DNA of 64,000 nt from Denitratisoma sp. DHT3 (GCF_007833355.1 NZ_CP020914.1:2466047-2530046), one strand, 5' to 3'. Positions 8,913-19,519 are shown, counted from the stretch's first letter. Numbers and translations: made by a program. Notes: generated by a model not told the origin, from the sequence alone.

Positions 8913-8969
8913 CCCCCTCCCAGCCTCCCCCTCTCCGGGGGAGGTGACGATATTTGCTCGCTACGCTCG
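8913..8969. repeat. Dispersed GC-rich intergenic repeat, copy 1
   Basis: This 57-base segment is repeated at 46369-46425 in the same orientation with four differences by my count. It consists of a CTCCCCCTCTCCGGGGGAG hairpin followed by GGTGACG and a GCTCGCT.CGCTCG tail. It fills the gap between the convergent plsY and tsaD genes. The tail resembles parts of the repeats flanking the FKBP gene. Confidence 0.85.
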
Positions 8970-9008
8970 AAGTTGTCTCACACTCCGGTTTTGCGTTCTT
9001 TCACGCTA

Positions 9009-10034
9009 TCAGGCGCCCGGTTGCAGCAGCTCGGCCAGGGGCCAGCGCGGGCGCACGGCGAAGGCGCCGTTGCCGGCGGGCCGCTGGCCTTCGGCCAGAC
9101 GCCGGGCGCCGCAGAAGGCGATCATCGCGCCGTTGTCGGTGCACAAATCCAGTTCCGGGTAATGCACGCGGATGCCGGCCTTGGCCGCGCCGGCGTCGAG
9201 CCGCTGGCGCAGGCGCCGGTTGGCGCCGACGCCGCCGGCCACCACCAGGGTGTCCAGGCACTGCGCCCGCACCGCCGCCAGCGCCTTGGTTGCGAGCACC
9301 TCGGTCACCGCCTCCTGGAATTCGGCGGCCAGGTCGGCACGCTCGGCCGCGGACGGTTGCCGGTCCCGCACCTGGGTCAGCACCGCGGTCTTGAGGCCGG
9401 AAAAACTGAAATCGAAGTCGCCCGAATGCAGCATCGGCCGCGGCAGCTTGCAGCGCCCCGGCGTGCCCTGCGCGGCCAGGGCGGACACCGCCGGCCCGCC
9501 CGGATAGCCCAGGCCGAGCAGCTTGGCGGTCTTGTCGAACGCCTCGCCGGCCGCGTCGTCGAGCGACTCGCCGAGCAACGCGTAGGCACCGACGCCGTCG
9601 ACCCGCATCAACTGGGTGTGGCCGCCGGACACCAGCAGGGCGACGAAAGGGAAACGGGGCGGGTCGGCGGAAAGCAGGGGCGAGAGCATGTGGCCCTCGA
9701 GGTGATGCACCGGCAGGGCCGGCACCCCCAGCGCGAAAGCCAGCGATTCGGCGAAACCGGAACCCACCAGCAGCGCGCCGGCCAAGCCGGGCCCGGCCGT
9801 GTAGGCGATCGCGTCGATGTCCCGTCGCGCCGCCCCGGCCTCGGCCTGAACCCGCTCCAAGAGCGGGATCAGGCGCCGGATGTGGTCGCGCGACGCCAGC
9901 TCGGGCACCACTCCGCCGTATTCCTCGTGCATCGCGATCTGGGAATGCACGGCATGCGCCAGCAGGCCCCGCTCCGTGTCGTAGAGGGCCACGCCGGTTT
10001 CATCGCAGGAGGATTCGATGCCGAGGACGAGCAT
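9009..10034 (-). CDS. tsaD: tRNA N6-adenosine threonylcarbamoyltransferase
   Basis: This is a 341-residue protein of the Kae1/TsaD/Gcp family. It starts with [17 protein letters not shown] and has the metal-binding HHLEGHML motif, SGGHTQL, and the late [10 protein letters not shown] segment. It transfers the threonylcarbamoyl group to A37 of ANN-decoding tRNAs, with TsaB and TsaE. The ATG at 10034 is chosen because the family starts immediately before the LVLGIESS strand; an upstream in-frame ATG at 10097 would add 21 residues running through the rpsU promoter. Confidence 0.95.
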   Translation of the reverse strand: MLVLGIESSCDETGVALYDTERGLLAHAVHSQIAMHEEYGGVVPELASRDHIRRLIPLLERVQAEAGAARRDIDAIAYTAGPGLAGALLVGSGFAESLAFALGVPALPVHHLEGHMLSPLLSADPPRFPFVALLVSGGHTQLMRVDGVGAYALLGESLDDAAGEAFDKTAKLLGLGYPGGPAVSALAAQGTPGRCKLPRPMLHSGDFDFSFSGLKTAVLTQVRDRQPSAAERADLAAEFQEAVTEVLATKALAAVRAQCLDTLVVAGGVGANRRLRQRLDAGAAKAGIRVHYPELDLCTDNGAMIAFCGARRLAEGQRPAGNGAFAVRPRWPLAELLQPGA

Positions 10035-10090
10035 AGGGGCGGCATTGTAGCCGCTCCCCGGAACAGGATCGGCGCCCGCCGCGAAAACGT

Positions 10091-10118
10091 TTGACATCGA
10101 AAGGAAAGCGGTTAAAAT
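10091..10118 (+). promoter_or_regulatory. Promoter of the rpsU-dnaG-rpoD operon
   Basis: TTGACA at 10091-10096 is a perfect sigma-70 -35 box. It is followed after 16 bases by TAAAAT at 10113-10118 as the -10. This places transcription about 40 bases upstream of the rpsU start, which suits a strong housekeeping promoter. Confidence 0.75.
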
Positions 10119-10165
10119 GCGCCCCTTTTCCCGCCCCAGCAGGGGTTTCCATCAGGATTAATGCA

Positions 10166-10378
10166 ATGCCGGGTATCCGCGTCAAGGAAAACGAGCCGTT
10201 CGAAGTCGCCATCCGCCGCTTCAAGCGCACCATCGAAAAAACCGGTCTATTGACCGAGTTGCGCTCGCGCGAGTTCTACGAGAAGCCCACCGCCGAACGC
10301 AAGCGCAAGCTGGCCGCCGCCGTGAAGCGCCATCACAAGCGCATCCGCAGCCAGACGCTGCCGCCGAAGCTGTACTAA
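10166..10378 (+). CDS. rpsU: 30S ribosomal protein S21
   Basis: This is a 70-residue basic protein with the typical S21 sequence ([19 protein letters not shown], then a lysine/arginine-rich tail). It is a small-subunit protein involved in early translation initiation. An AGGA at about 10154 precedes the ATG by a suitable distance. It heads the classical macromolecular-synthesis operon, with yqeY inserted before dnaG as in many beta- and gammaproteobacteria. Confidence 0.96.
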   Translation: MPGIRVKENEPFEVAIRRFKRTIEKTGLLTELRSREFYEKPTAERKRKLAAAVKRHHKRIRSQTLPPKLY

Positions 10379-10427
10379 GCAGCCCGGCTGCGCCCCGCCA
10401 GGGGCCGTGGCAACCAGATCACTGCTG

Positions 10428-10448
10428 AAACCGCCTTCGGGCGGTTTT
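10428..10448 (+). terminator. UUCG-loop terminator/attenuator after rpsU
   Basis: AAACCGCC (10428-10435), a TTCG tetraloop, and GGCGGTTT (10440-10447) form a perfect stable stem ending in Ts. A partial terminator between rpsU and dnaG is a known way of giving S21 higher expression than primase and sigma-70. This one lies 50 bp after the rpsU stop. Confidence 0.85.
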
Positions 10449-10480
10449 GGCGTTTCAAGAGACTGTTTCGAGGAGCCACC

Positions 10481-10927
10481 ATGTCGCTGAAGCTGCGCAT
10501 CAACGAGGATATGAAAACGGCCATGCGAGCCAGGGAGGCCGCCCGCCTGGGCGCCCTGCGCCTGTTGTTGGCCGCCATCAAGCAGAAGGAAGTGGATGAG
10601 CGGGTGGAACTGGACGACGCCGGCGTGATCGCGGTGATCGACAAGATGCAGAAGCAGCGCCGCGACTCGATCAGTCAATACGAAGCGGCCGGCCGCCAGG
10701 ATCTGGCCGACGCCGAGAAGTTCGAGGCCGAGGTGCTGGCCGCCTACCTGCCGGCCGCGCTGTCCGAGGCGGAACTGGCGGCGATCGTCGCCGCCGCAGT
10801 GAGCGAATCCGGCGCGGCCTCGGCCGCCGACATGGGCAAGGTGATGGCGCTGATCAAGCCCCGCGTCGCCGGACGGGCGGACATGGGCCTGGTCTCCAAG
10901 CTGGTGAAGAGCCGGCTCGGCACCTAA
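10481..10927 (+). CDS. yqeY: GatB/YqeY domain-containing protein
   Basis: This is a 148-residue protein of the YqeY family. It is rich in helices and related to the C-terminal tRNA-binding domain of GatB. The segment LRLLLAAIKQKEVDERVELDD and the ending DMGKVMALIKPRVAGRADM are characteristic. A role in tRNA-dependent amidation or translation has been proposed for the family but is not proven. It sits inside the rpsU-dnaG-rpoD operon, 31 bp before dnaG. Confidence 0.93.
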   Translation: MSLKLRINEDMKTAMRAREAARLGALRLLLAAIKQKEVDERVELDDAGVIAVIDKMQKQRRDSISQYEAAGRQDLADAEKFEAEVLAAYLPAALSEAELAAIVAAAVSESGAASAADMGKVMALIKPRVAGRADMGLVSKLVKSRLGT

Positions 10928-10958
10928 CCTGAGAGCCGGGAGGTTTTCCCGGCAACGC

Positions 10959-12701
10959 ATGATTCCCGAGTCCTTCATCCAGGATCTGCTGGCCCGCATC
11001 GACATCGTCGGGGTGGTGGAAAGCTACGTCCCGCTGCGCAAGGCCGGCGCCAACTACTCGGCGTGCTGCCCCTTCCACAGCGAGAAGACTCCATCCTTCA
11101 CGGTCAGCCCCAGCAAGCAGTTCTACCATTGCTTCGGTTGCGGCGCCCACGGCAGCGCCATCGGTTTCGTGATGCAGTATTCGGGGCTGGGCTTCATCGA
11201 CGCGGTGGAGGAGCTGGCCGGTCGCGCCGGGATGCAGGTGCCGCGGGAAGCCTCCTTCAACCGCCGTGTCGAGGACGCGGCCCGCAAAGCCCCCCTGACC
11301 GAGCTGATGGCCCGGGCCATGAAATTCTACCGGGACCAACTCAAGACCTCCCCCAAGGCCATCGACTACCTCAAGGCCCGGGGGCTCACTGGCGAAATCG
11401 CCGCCCGCTTTGCCCTGGGCTACGCCCCCGATGACTGGCAGGGGCTGGAAAAGGTCTTCCCCAATTACAACGACGATGCCCTGGTCGAATGCGGCCTCAT
11501 CATCGTCAACGAGCAGGGCCGTCGCTACGACCGTTTCCGCGACCGCGTCATGTTTCCCATCATCGACCAGAAGGGCAATGTCATCGGCTTTGGCGGCCGG
11601 GTCATCGGCGCTGGCGAACCCAAATACCTCAACTCCCCGGAAACCCCGCTGTTCCAGAAGGGCCACGAGGTTTACGGCATGCCCCAGGCGCGCAAGTCCA
11701 TCCACGGCGAAGACCGGGTGATCGTGGTGGAAGGCTATATGGACGTGGTAGGCCTGGCCCAGAGCGGTGTAGAGAACGCCGTCGCCACCCTGGGCACCGC
11801 CGCCACCGGCACCAACGTGCAGAAATTGCTGCGCCAGGCCAGCCGCGTGGTGTTTTGTTTCGACCGGGATGCCGCCGGCGACAAGGCTGCCTGGCGAGCC
11901 ATGGAGGTCAGCCTGGAATTCCTGGTGGACAACAAGAGTGTGGAAATCCTGCAAATGCCCGGCAACCAGGATCCAGACGAATTTGTCCGGGAGCATGGTC
12001 GCGAAGCCTTCATCACTCAGCTCAACAATGCCACCAAGCTCAGCGAATTCCTCGTGCGCGGCCTGCGCGAACGCACCAAGCCCTACACCGCGGAGGGCCG
12101 CGCCCGCTTGATCCATGAGGCCAAGCCGCTGCTGCAGAAGGTGGCGGCGCCGGTCCTGCGCGTGCAACTGACCAAGGCGATCGCCGAACTCGCCCAGCTG
12201 TCGCAGGCCGAGGTCGAGGTGCAGTGCGAGTTGCGCCCGCTGACCCGCAGTCGTCCCGCGCCGTTCGCCCCGCGCAACCGCACCAGTCCGCGCTCCATCG
12301 AGCACGCGCTGCTGGAGATCGTGCTGCAAAAGCCCGAATGGTCGCTGCGCCTGCCGCTGGAGCTGATCGCCGCCGACCAGCCCGAAGGCGCCGCGATCCA
12401 CGCGGTGGCGGACGCCATGGACCATGGCGAACTGCATGGCGGCGGCGGCATGGGATTGCTGCTCGAGTTCTTCCGCGGCCATCCGCAGGAGGCCCTGGTG
12501 TCGTCGCTGGCCGCGCAACTGACGATGGAGGAACCTGACGCGGCGTCCCTCGAGGCGGTGCTCAACGACGCCCAGGGCAAGCTCCGGCAAGGCTCGCTGC
12601 GGCGCGAAATCGACGTCCTGACCGCGCGGGCGCGGGAGGGTACGTTGAGCCCCGAAGAACGCCGGCGGCTGGCGGAACTATTGGCCCGCAAGGGTGGCTA
12701 A
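10959..12701 (+). CDS. dnaG: DNA primase
   Basis: This is a 580-residue primase. The N-terminal CHC2 zinc finger is visible (CCPFHSEKTPSF and HCFGCGAHG, residues about 40-64). The TOPRIM catalytic core follows (VIVVEGYMDVVGLAQ, then FDRDAAGDKAA). The C-terminal ~150 residues form the helicase-binding domain. It makes the RNA primers for replication with DnaB. It is the third gene of the operon, and the length is normal. Confidence 0.96.
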   Translation: MIPESFIQDLLARIDIVGVVESYVPLRKAGANYSACCPFHSEKTPSFTVSPSKQFYHCFGCGAHGSAIGFVMQYSGLGFIDAVEELAGRAGMQVPREASFNRRVEDAARKAPLTELMARAMKFYRDQLKTSPKAIDYLKARGLTGEIAARFALGYAPDDWQGLEKVFPNYNDDALVECGLIIVNEQGRRYDRFRDRVMFPIIDQKGNVIGFGGRVIGAGEPKYLNSPETPLFQKGHEVYGMPQARKSIHGEDRVIVVEGYMDVVGLAQSGVENAVATLGTAATGTNVQKLLRQASRVVFCFDRDAAGDKAAWRAMEVSLEFLVDNKSVEILQMPGNQDPDEFVREHGREAFITQLNNATKLSEFLVRGLRERTKPYTAEGRARLIHEAKPLLQKVAAPVLRVQLTKAIAELAQLSQAEVEVQCELRPLTRSRPAPFAPRNRTSPRSIEHALLEIVLQKPEWSLRLPLELIAADQPEGAAIHAVADAMDHGELHGGGGMGLLLEFFRGHPQEALVSSLAAQLTMEEPDAASLEAVLNDAQGKLRQGSLRREIDVLTARAREGTLSPEERRRLAELLARKGG

Positions 12702-12715
12702 CGCTATAAGTACTG

Positions 12716-12721
12716 TATAAT
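12716..12721 (+). promoter_or_regulatory. Candidate -10 box ahead of rpoD
   Basis: A perfect TATAAT lies 15 bases after the dnaG stop and 80 bases before the rpoD start. No convincing -35 is seen 16-18 bases upstream. A small AGCGC/GCGCT hairpin (12724-12740) follows. An internal rpoD promoter in this position would be consistent with the known operon logic. Confidence 0.45.
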
Positions 12722-12800
12722 TGAGCGCTTTTCCTGCGCTTTACCCACTCCAAGAAAAGGGTAACGAGCGCAGCATCGGGTGCCTGAACCGAGGATCGTC

Positions 12801-14897
<2,097 letters not shown>

Positions 14898-14910
14898 TCC
14901 GCCTTTCGCC

Positions 14911-14932
14911 GCTCCCGCCCACCGGTGGGAGC
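14911..14932 (+). terminator. Hairpin downstream of rpoD
   Basis: GCTCCC (14911-14916) pairs with GGGAGC (14927-14932) across a ten-base loop, 13 bases after the rpoD stop and 3 bases before the tRNA. No T tract follows, so it may act as a processing or pausing site rather than a terminator. Confidence 0.4.
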
Positions 14933-14935
14933 GAC

Positions 14936-15012
14936 GGGCCTGTAGCTCAGTCGGTTAGAGCAGAGGACTCATAATCCTTTGGTCCTGGGTTCGAGTCCCA
15001 GCGGGCCCACCA
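14936..15012 (+). tRNA. tRNA with CAT anticodon (Met or lysidine-type Ile2)
   Basis: This is a complete 77-base cloverleaf. The acceptor GGGCCTG pairs with CGGGCCC, the D-arm is GCTC...GAGC, the anticodon loop is CTCATAA (anticodon CAT), and the T-arm is CTGGG-TTCGAGT-CCCAG. The discriminator is A and the CCA is encoded. CAT can be elongator Met or Ile2 after lysidine modification; I cannot separate these by eye. The gene lies directly behind rpoD and marks the left edge of an accessory region. Confidence 0.95.
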
Positions 15013-15023
15013 TCCACAAAGTC

Positions 15024-15049
15024 CCTGATTTACTGAGTCAGGTTTTTTT
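15024..15049 (+). terminator. Terminator of the CAT tRNA
   Basis: CCTGAT (15024-15029) pairs with GTCAGG (15037-15042, one G-T pair) around a seven-base loop. It is followed by seven Ts at 15043-15049. It is a standard intrinsic terminator 12 bases after the tRNA CCA end. Confidence 0.85.
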
Positions 15050-15051
15050 CT

Positions 15052-15089
15052 GGTTCATCGTGGCGTTCCGAGGAAAGCCGCGATGAACC
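15052..15089. repeat. 13-bp inverted repeat behind the tRNA terminator
   Basis: GGTTCATCGTGGC (15052-15064) and GCCGCGATGAACC (15077-15089) pair over 13 positions with one G-T wobble around a 12-base loop, followed by a T-rich stretch. It could be a second terminator or a mobile-element end. It marks the beginning of the accessory region. Confidence 0.7.
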
Positions 15090-15141
15090 TTTCTTTGTGT
15101 AAATATCTGACTGACTGGCGGCTCCTGTCACCAACTCACTT

Positions 15142-15399
15142 GTGGTCAGCCACCGGGCAACGGCTTGTCGGGAACTGAACCAGGACGTGACGCGGGCAAA
15201 GAAGGCCGCCAAGAGCGGCCCGGTGTTCATCACGGATCGCGGTAAACCTGCGCATGTGCTGTTGAGCTTCGAGGACTATCAGCGGCTGACAAAGCAGCGG
15301 CGCAACATCGCCGACGCGCTGGCGATGCCGGATATTGCGGACATCGAGTTCGAGCCGCCGCGCGTGACCATTGAAGTCCAGCCAGCTGATCTTTCATGA
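15142..15399 (+). CDS. Phd/YefM-type antitoxin, possibly eroded at the N-terminus
   Basis: The 85-residue reading frame contains RELNQDVTRAKKAAKSGPVF and ITDRGKPAHVLLSFEDYQRL, the typical core of Phd/YefM antitoxins paired with PIN-domain toxins. The start given is a GTG. The first ten residues do not look like the usual beginning and there is no good ribosome binding site, so the 5' end may be decayed. It overlaps by four bases the start of a PIN toxin that is itself truncated after 20 codons. Confidence 0.65.
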   Translation: MVSHRATACRELNQDVTRAKKAAKSGPVFITDRGKPAHVLLSFEDYQRLTKQRRNIADALAMPDIADIEFEPPRVTIEVQPADLS

Positions 15400-15458
15400 T
15401 GTACGTGCTCGATACCAACGTGCCGTCCGAACTGCGCAAGGTACGGCTTGGCAAGTAG
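15396..15458 (+). pseudogene. Truncated VapC-type PIN toxin
   Basis: Twenty codons starting ATGATG at 15396 read MMYVLDTNVPSELRKVRLGK and stop. The MYVLDTNV.SELRK pattern with the first catalytic Asp is the N-terminus of PIN-domain toxins, which are normally about 135 residues long. The rest of the toxin is absent and a terminator follows. The antitoxin without its toxin is therefore a remnant of a toxin-antitoxin pair. Confidence 0.8.
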
Positions 15459-15475
15459 TTGCTAACTTTGCATAA

Positions 15476-15507
15476 GGTTCGCGGATCATTGCCGCGAACC
15501 CTTTTTC
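15476..15507 (+). terminator. Strong intrinsic terminator ahead of the sigma factor gene
   Basis: GGTTCGCGG (15476-15484) and CCGCGAACC (15492-15500) form a perfect 9-bp stem around a seven-base loop, followed by CTTTTTCTT. It insulates the downstream signalling operon from the toxin-antitoxin remnant. Confidence 0.88.
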
Positions 15508-15526
15508 TTGTTTGATTTGTTATCAT

Positions 15527-15550
15527 CGCTATATCTAGTTGTATATAGCG
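15527..15550. promoter_or_regulatory. AT-rich inverted repeat upstream of the ECF sigma gene
   Basis: CGCTATAT (15527-15534) and ATATAGCG (15543-15550) are perfect inverted copies separated by eight bases. They end six bases before the sigma factor ATG. TTGTTA (15517-15522) could be a -35 with a TATATA-like -10 overlapping the right arm. The site looks like an operator over the promoter. It does not match a full Fur box, although iron control would be expected for this kind of operon. Confidence 0.5.
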
Positions 15551-15555
15551 AAAAC

Positions 15556-16071
15556 ATGTCATCAAAGATGACCTGGCACGGGGTGGATCTGCGGTGGGCG
15601 TACGCCGATCTGCTTGGGGGTATCCAGCGACGGACGGGGTGCGTCCATCGTGCAGGCGATGTATTGCACGATTCCCTGATCCGACTGGCCCTGGCGACGA
15701 CGCGCGAACCCATCGCGCGGCCGCATGCCTATCTGCGTACCGTGGTCGGCACGGTGCTGACCGACCATTACCGCGACGATGCTCGCTGGGCGCCCTTGCC
15801 CGATTACGAAGACTGGACCGGGGAAGGCAACTTTGCCGCGCTCGCCCCATCGGCTGAACGAGTCGCGCAGTTACGCGCCTGCCTGAGCGCCGCGCAGCGC
15901 GTGTTCGACCGCCTGCCGGCCAAGCGCCGCGAAGTGTTCTGGTTGTTCCGCATCGACGGATTGAGTTGCCGGGCAATCGCCGAGCGCCTTGGGCTTTCCA
16001 TCCGCACCGTGGAAAACCACGTCATGCGCACCATGGTCGATCTGCGCGATGCAGAGGAGTTGATGATTTGA
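15556..16071 (+). CDS. ECF RNA polymerase sigma factor, FecI-like
   Basis: This is a 171-residue protein with sigma region 2 (DVLHDSLIRLALA, ARPHAYLRTVVGTVLTDHYR) and region 4 (FDRLPAKRREVFWLFRIDGL, IAERLGLSIRTVENHV). This is the FecI-type iron-signalling sigma layout. The ATG at 15556 is given; an upstream in-frame start would read through the palindrome. It overlaps the anti-sigma gene by four bases. It should direct transcription of the TonB receptor downstream when the receptor is occupied (family knowledge). Confidence 0.9.
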   Translation: MSSKMTWHGVDLRWAYADLLGGIQRRTGCVHRAGDVLHDSLIRLALATTREPIARPHAYLRTVVGTVLTDHYRDDARWAPLPDYEDWTGEGNFAALAPSAERVAQLRACLSAAQRVFDRLPAKRREVFWLFRIDGLSCRAIAERLGLSIRTVENHVMRTMVDLRDAEELMI

Positions 16072-17027
16072 GCGGTGTGCGCGAGGAGGCAGCGCGCTGG
16101 TTTACCCGCATGCTCGGCACTGAAGTCGATGACCCGGAACGGGGACGTTTCGAGGCCTGGCTCACCAGCAATCCGGCGCATGCCCGTGAATACGCGGCTT
16201 TCGAGGAGTTCTGGCAGCGCCTGGATAGTCCGCAAGGATGGGAAACCGTCGGCCAGGGGCTGGATCGCAAGCGCGAACAACGCCGACGCTTGTTGAAAAA
16301 TCACCTGGGCGCCATCCTGCTGGTCAGCATTGGCGGCGAAGCGGCCTGGTGGCAATGGCGCCACACCGCCATCTGGGAAGTTGCCCTGCGCAGCGAGATC
16401 GGCCAACCCAGGCGGGCAATCCTCGATGACGGCAGCCAGCTTACCCTCGGTGCGACCAGCGCGGCCGAAGTCAGTTACAGCCGGGCCGAGCGCCGTATCG
16501 TGCTCCAGCAGGGCGAGGCCGCGTTCGACGTCGTACGCGATGCGGAGCGTCCCTTCATCGTCGAGGCTGGCGATATCCGAGTCACTGTGCTGGGAACGCG
16601 TTTTGCCGTCAACCGGCTGGTCGACCGCACTCGCGTCAGCGTCGATCACGGGTGCGTCCAGATCGAGACAGGCCCTTTCTGGCGGCGCCGGCGCATCCAG
16701 TTGCAGGATGGCGAAGTCGCCGAACTCATCTTCTCGCCAAATGCCGAAGCCCAACTCGCCCGCGTCCAGCGCAACGCGGCCGGCGCTTTCGCCTTCGAGA
16801 GCGGCTTCATCGACCTGGAAAACGCCGGTCTCGCCGAGATCGCCACCACCTTCTCGCGCTACCGCAAGGCGCCGGTCGTCCTGGCGGGCCCGCTCGGAAG
16901 CGAATCGCGTGTCACCGCCTCGGTAAACATTGCCGACGTCGAGGGTTTCTTACGGTTGCTGCCGAAAATGGCTACTGTCGATGTGCGCTTCGAAGCCAAT
17001 GGCAAGGCGGTTCTGCAGCGGCATTGA
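16068..17027 (+). CDS. FecR-family anti-sigma/sigma regulator
   Basis: This is a 319-residue protein. The cytoplasmic N-terminus (REEAARWFTRMLGTEVDD, FEAWLTSNPAHAREYAAFEE) is the DUF4880-type sigma-binding part. A hydrophobic stretch (HLGAILLVSIGGEAAWW, about residue 85-100) is the membrane anchor. The periplasmic FecR domain follows (RRAILDDGSQLTLGATSAAE). The start is a TTG at 16068 inside the sigma stop (TTGA), supported by GAGGAG eight bases upstream; a GTG at 16077 is the alternative. It relays the signal from the receptor to the sigma factor. Confidence 0.9.
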   Translation: MSGVREEAARWFTRMLGTEVDDPERGRFEAWLTSNPAHAREYAAFEEFWQRLDSPQGWETVGQGLDRKREQRRRLLKNHLGAILLVSIGGEAAWWQWRHTAIWEVALRSEIGQPRRAILDDGSQLTLGATSAAEVSYSRAERRIVLQQGEAAFDVVRDAERPFIVEAGDIRVTVLGTRFAVNRLVDRTRVSVDHGCVQIETGPFWRRRRIQLQDGEVAELIFSPNAEAQLARVQRNAAGAFAFESGFIDLENAGLAEIATTFSRYRKAPVVLAGPLGSESRVTASVNIADVEGFLRLLPKMATVDVRFEANGKAVLQRH

Positions 17028-17128
17028 ACTACTGTTCCGTCCAAATCAAAAAATAATTTGAGTAATTTCTGGCGCTGCTCCGTCAAGGAAGCGAAACCAC
17101 GCTTTTCACCTTTTGACCGGAGCCCGTC

Positions 17129-19519
17129 ATGTCTTCCCCTCGCTTTGCCTTTCCCCTCCGTCCCATCGCCGCCGCCGTTCTTTCCCTGGCGGCGGCATTC
17201 ACCCATGCAACGCCGCTGGCCGTCGATCTGCCAGTCCAATCGCTGACCACATCGATTCAGCAACTCTCCCGTCTATCGGGTCTTTCCATTGGTGGCGATG
17301 CCTCGTTGCTCGAAGGCAAGACCGCGCCAGCCATCAAAGGCAATCTCGAACCCGTCGATGCCCTACGCAAATTGCTCGAAGGCAGCGGGCTCGGCGTGAG
17401 CTTCGAAGGGAACAAGGCAGTCGTCGGAAAGATTGCGCCGGTGCTGAAGGAGGTGATGGTCGCGGGGGATGCGGTGGCGATTCCAAAGGAGGGAAGCGCG
17501 GAAGTTGGATATAAGCCGACGACGGCGAAGACGACCGGCCCGTGGGGCGACAAGCCCATCCTCGATACGCCTTATTCGATCCACGTCACGCCGGCGGAAC
17601 TCATGCAAAACATGAACGCGGGGACGACCGATCAGCTCATCAAATTCAACCCTATCATCCAGCCCCAATATAACGGTCCATTTGCCGGCTACTCCGCGAC
17701 CGGCACCATAAGAGGCTTCGGCCAGAGTATCGCGCTGGACGGTATTCCAATCCGCGGTACCTGGTACGGAAACGACATGGAAGACATGGAGCGCATGGAG
17801 GTCTTCTCCGGACTCTCCGGCTTTCTTTACGGTTCGGGTAATGTAGGCGGAATGGTGAATTATGTCACCAAGCGCCCTACCGCGACGCCTCTCGCCAATG
17901 TGACGGTCGGCAACTATGGTGGCTCGCAATACTTCGCGCACCTCGATCTGGGCAGCCCGATCGACAAGGAGGGAAAGTTTGCTTACCGGCTTAATGCGCT
18001 TTATCAGGATGGCGATAACGCTATTGATGTAGGTATAAGAAGAACCCTCGTTAGCGGTGCGTTGGATTGGAAGGTAACGGACTCCATCAAAGTCGAAATT
18101 AACGCTGCACACACTGACTATAAGCGTACAGGGACCAGCGGAGTGGGCTTATCCTTGCCGGCTGACATTCCATCCGTAAAGGATTTCGACAACACAAAGC
18201 CCTTGACTCCGAACTGGGGCTACAACAATGCGGAGGCGGACCGGGTGGGCGGCACGATCCGGTGGGACATCGACAACGACACGACGCTGCGGGTGGCCGC
18301 CCTCTATCGCCATGAGTTCAGGACCGCCTATTCACCGTACGCACTGACGCCCGGGGTCAACGGGGCGTACTCATTCAGAGCTATTGCCATCAACGGTCCT
18401 ATAGCCAAAGAGACGGGTGGCTATCTCTACCTCGACAGGAAATTCAACACGTTCGGCATTCAGCACAAGGTAACGCTCGGAACAAACTTCAGTAAGAATG
18501 ACTACTTCACCCCACGCAATGACCAATATGGCAATGACCAGTACGCGGTCAATACCGCCACCGTCTCATTTCCAACGCTTGCCGACGCCCAGAACTCTGC
18601 GCCATTGGTAAAACCTTCTGTCGGAACAACCCCCAAATACCATTCGTCTGATTCCAAGAGCGACAATCTCCTTCTTGGAGACGATATCACCTTCAATCAG
18701 TATTTTTCGCTCCTGCTTGGCGCAAACCTCTCGACAATCACGACGCGCTCTTACGCGGTAACGGGCAAGGTGACAAGCAGCTACGACAAGTCAGTCGTCA
18801 CGCCCAACGTATCCCTAATCTTCAAGCCGACGCCCAATATCTCGCTTTACGGTACCTATATCGAATCGCTCGAAGGTGGCGGCATCGTTTCCAAAACGAA
18901 CATACCGCCCTATTCGAATGCCGGAGAGATTCTGCCGCCGACGGTCAGCAAGCAGGTGGAGATTGGAGCAAAGGCGAGCGTGGGCAGCACCCTTCTTACC
19001 CTTGCGCTCTTCCAGATCGACAAAGCGAACCTCTACGATGTCACCAATCTTGATGGCACATTAACCAGAAACCAGGACGGCCGGCAGGTCCACAAGGGAG
19101 TCGAACTGACCGCGACCGGAAAAGTGACCGATAACCTAGCTATCATGGCGGGCGGTACCTATCTCGATACGGAAATAACCAAGACCAATAAGGCTGCCGT
19201 CCTCGGCAAACAGGTCGTCCGCGTACCAAAGCGGAGAGCCGCGCTCTGGGGCGAATACCGCTTGCCTTTCAATCTCTATCTGACCGGGGGTGTGAGCTAT
19301 CTCGGTTCGTATTATTACGACGGGGCGAACACACGTACCGTTCCGTCCTACGCAGTTGGTGACATGGGGCTGCGCTATGAGACGGTCTACAACGACACGC
19401 CAGTGATCCTGCGCATGAATGTCCAAAATGTCACCGACAAGCACTACTGGCAGAACAGTGGCGACTTGGTCCCCGGATTCCCGAGAACCTTTACTTTTTC
19501 CGCCACCGCCAAGTTTTAA
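17129..19519 (+). CDS. TonB-dependent siderophore receptor with STN signalling domain
   Basis: This is a 796-residue outer-membrane receptor with a signal peptide (hydrophobic stretch ending near ATPLAVDL). It then has an STN domain (LTTSIQQLSRLSGLSI..., residues about 30-110), a plug (DTPYSIHVTPAELMQN) and a 22-strand barrel ending in the classical C-terminal Phe (FTFSATAKF). The STN domain contacts FecR-type regulators, matching the two genes upstream. The ligand is unknown, though an iron-siderophore type is likely from the family. The middle of the gene is visibly more AT-rich than its surroundings, which hints at transfer. Confidence 0.93.
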   Translation: MSSPRFAFPLRPIAAAVLSLAAAFTHATPLAVDLPVQSLTTSIQQLSRLSGLSIGGDASLLEGKTAPAIKGNLEPVDALRKLLEGSGLGVSFEGNKAVVGKIAPVLKEVMVAGDAVAIPKEGSAEVGYKPTTAKTTGPWGDKPILDTPYSIHVTPAELMQNMNAGTTDQLIKFNPIIQPQYNGPFAGYSATGTIRGFGQSIALDGIPIRGTWYGNDMEDMERMEVFSGLSGFLYGSGNVGGMVNYVTKRPTATPLANVTVGNYGGSQYFAHLDLGSPIDKEGKFAYRLNALYQDGDNAIDVGIRRTLVSGALDWKVTDSIKVEINAAHTDYKRTGTSGVGLSLPADIPSVKDFDNTKPLTPNWGYNNAEADRVGGTIRWDIDNDTTLRVAALYRHEFRTAYSPYALTPGVNGAYSFRAIAINGPIAKETGGYLYLDRKFNTFGIQHKVTLGTNFSKNDYFTPRNDQYGNDQYAVNTATVSFPTLADAQNSAPLVKPSVGTTPKYHSSDSKSDNLLLGDDITFNQYFSLLLGANLSTITTRSYAVTGKVTSSYDKSVVTPNVSLIFKPTPNISLYGTYIESLEGGGIVSKTNIPPYSNAGEILPPTVSKQVEIGAKASVGSTLLTLALFQIDKANLYDVTNLDGTLTRNQDGRQVHKGVELTATGKVTDNLAIMAGGTYLDTEITKTNKAAVLGKQVVRVPKRRAALWGEYRLPFNLYLTGGVSYLGSYYYDGANTRTVPSYAVGDMGLRYETVYNDTPVILRMNVQNVTDKHYWQNSGDLVPGFPRTFTFSATAKF

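Noticed and set aside
15013..15141. Possible integrase start behind the tRNA
   Set aside because: No frame of useful length with tyrosine-recombinase motifs exists here or elsewhere between 15 and 26 kb. The region holds a terminator and a hairpin.
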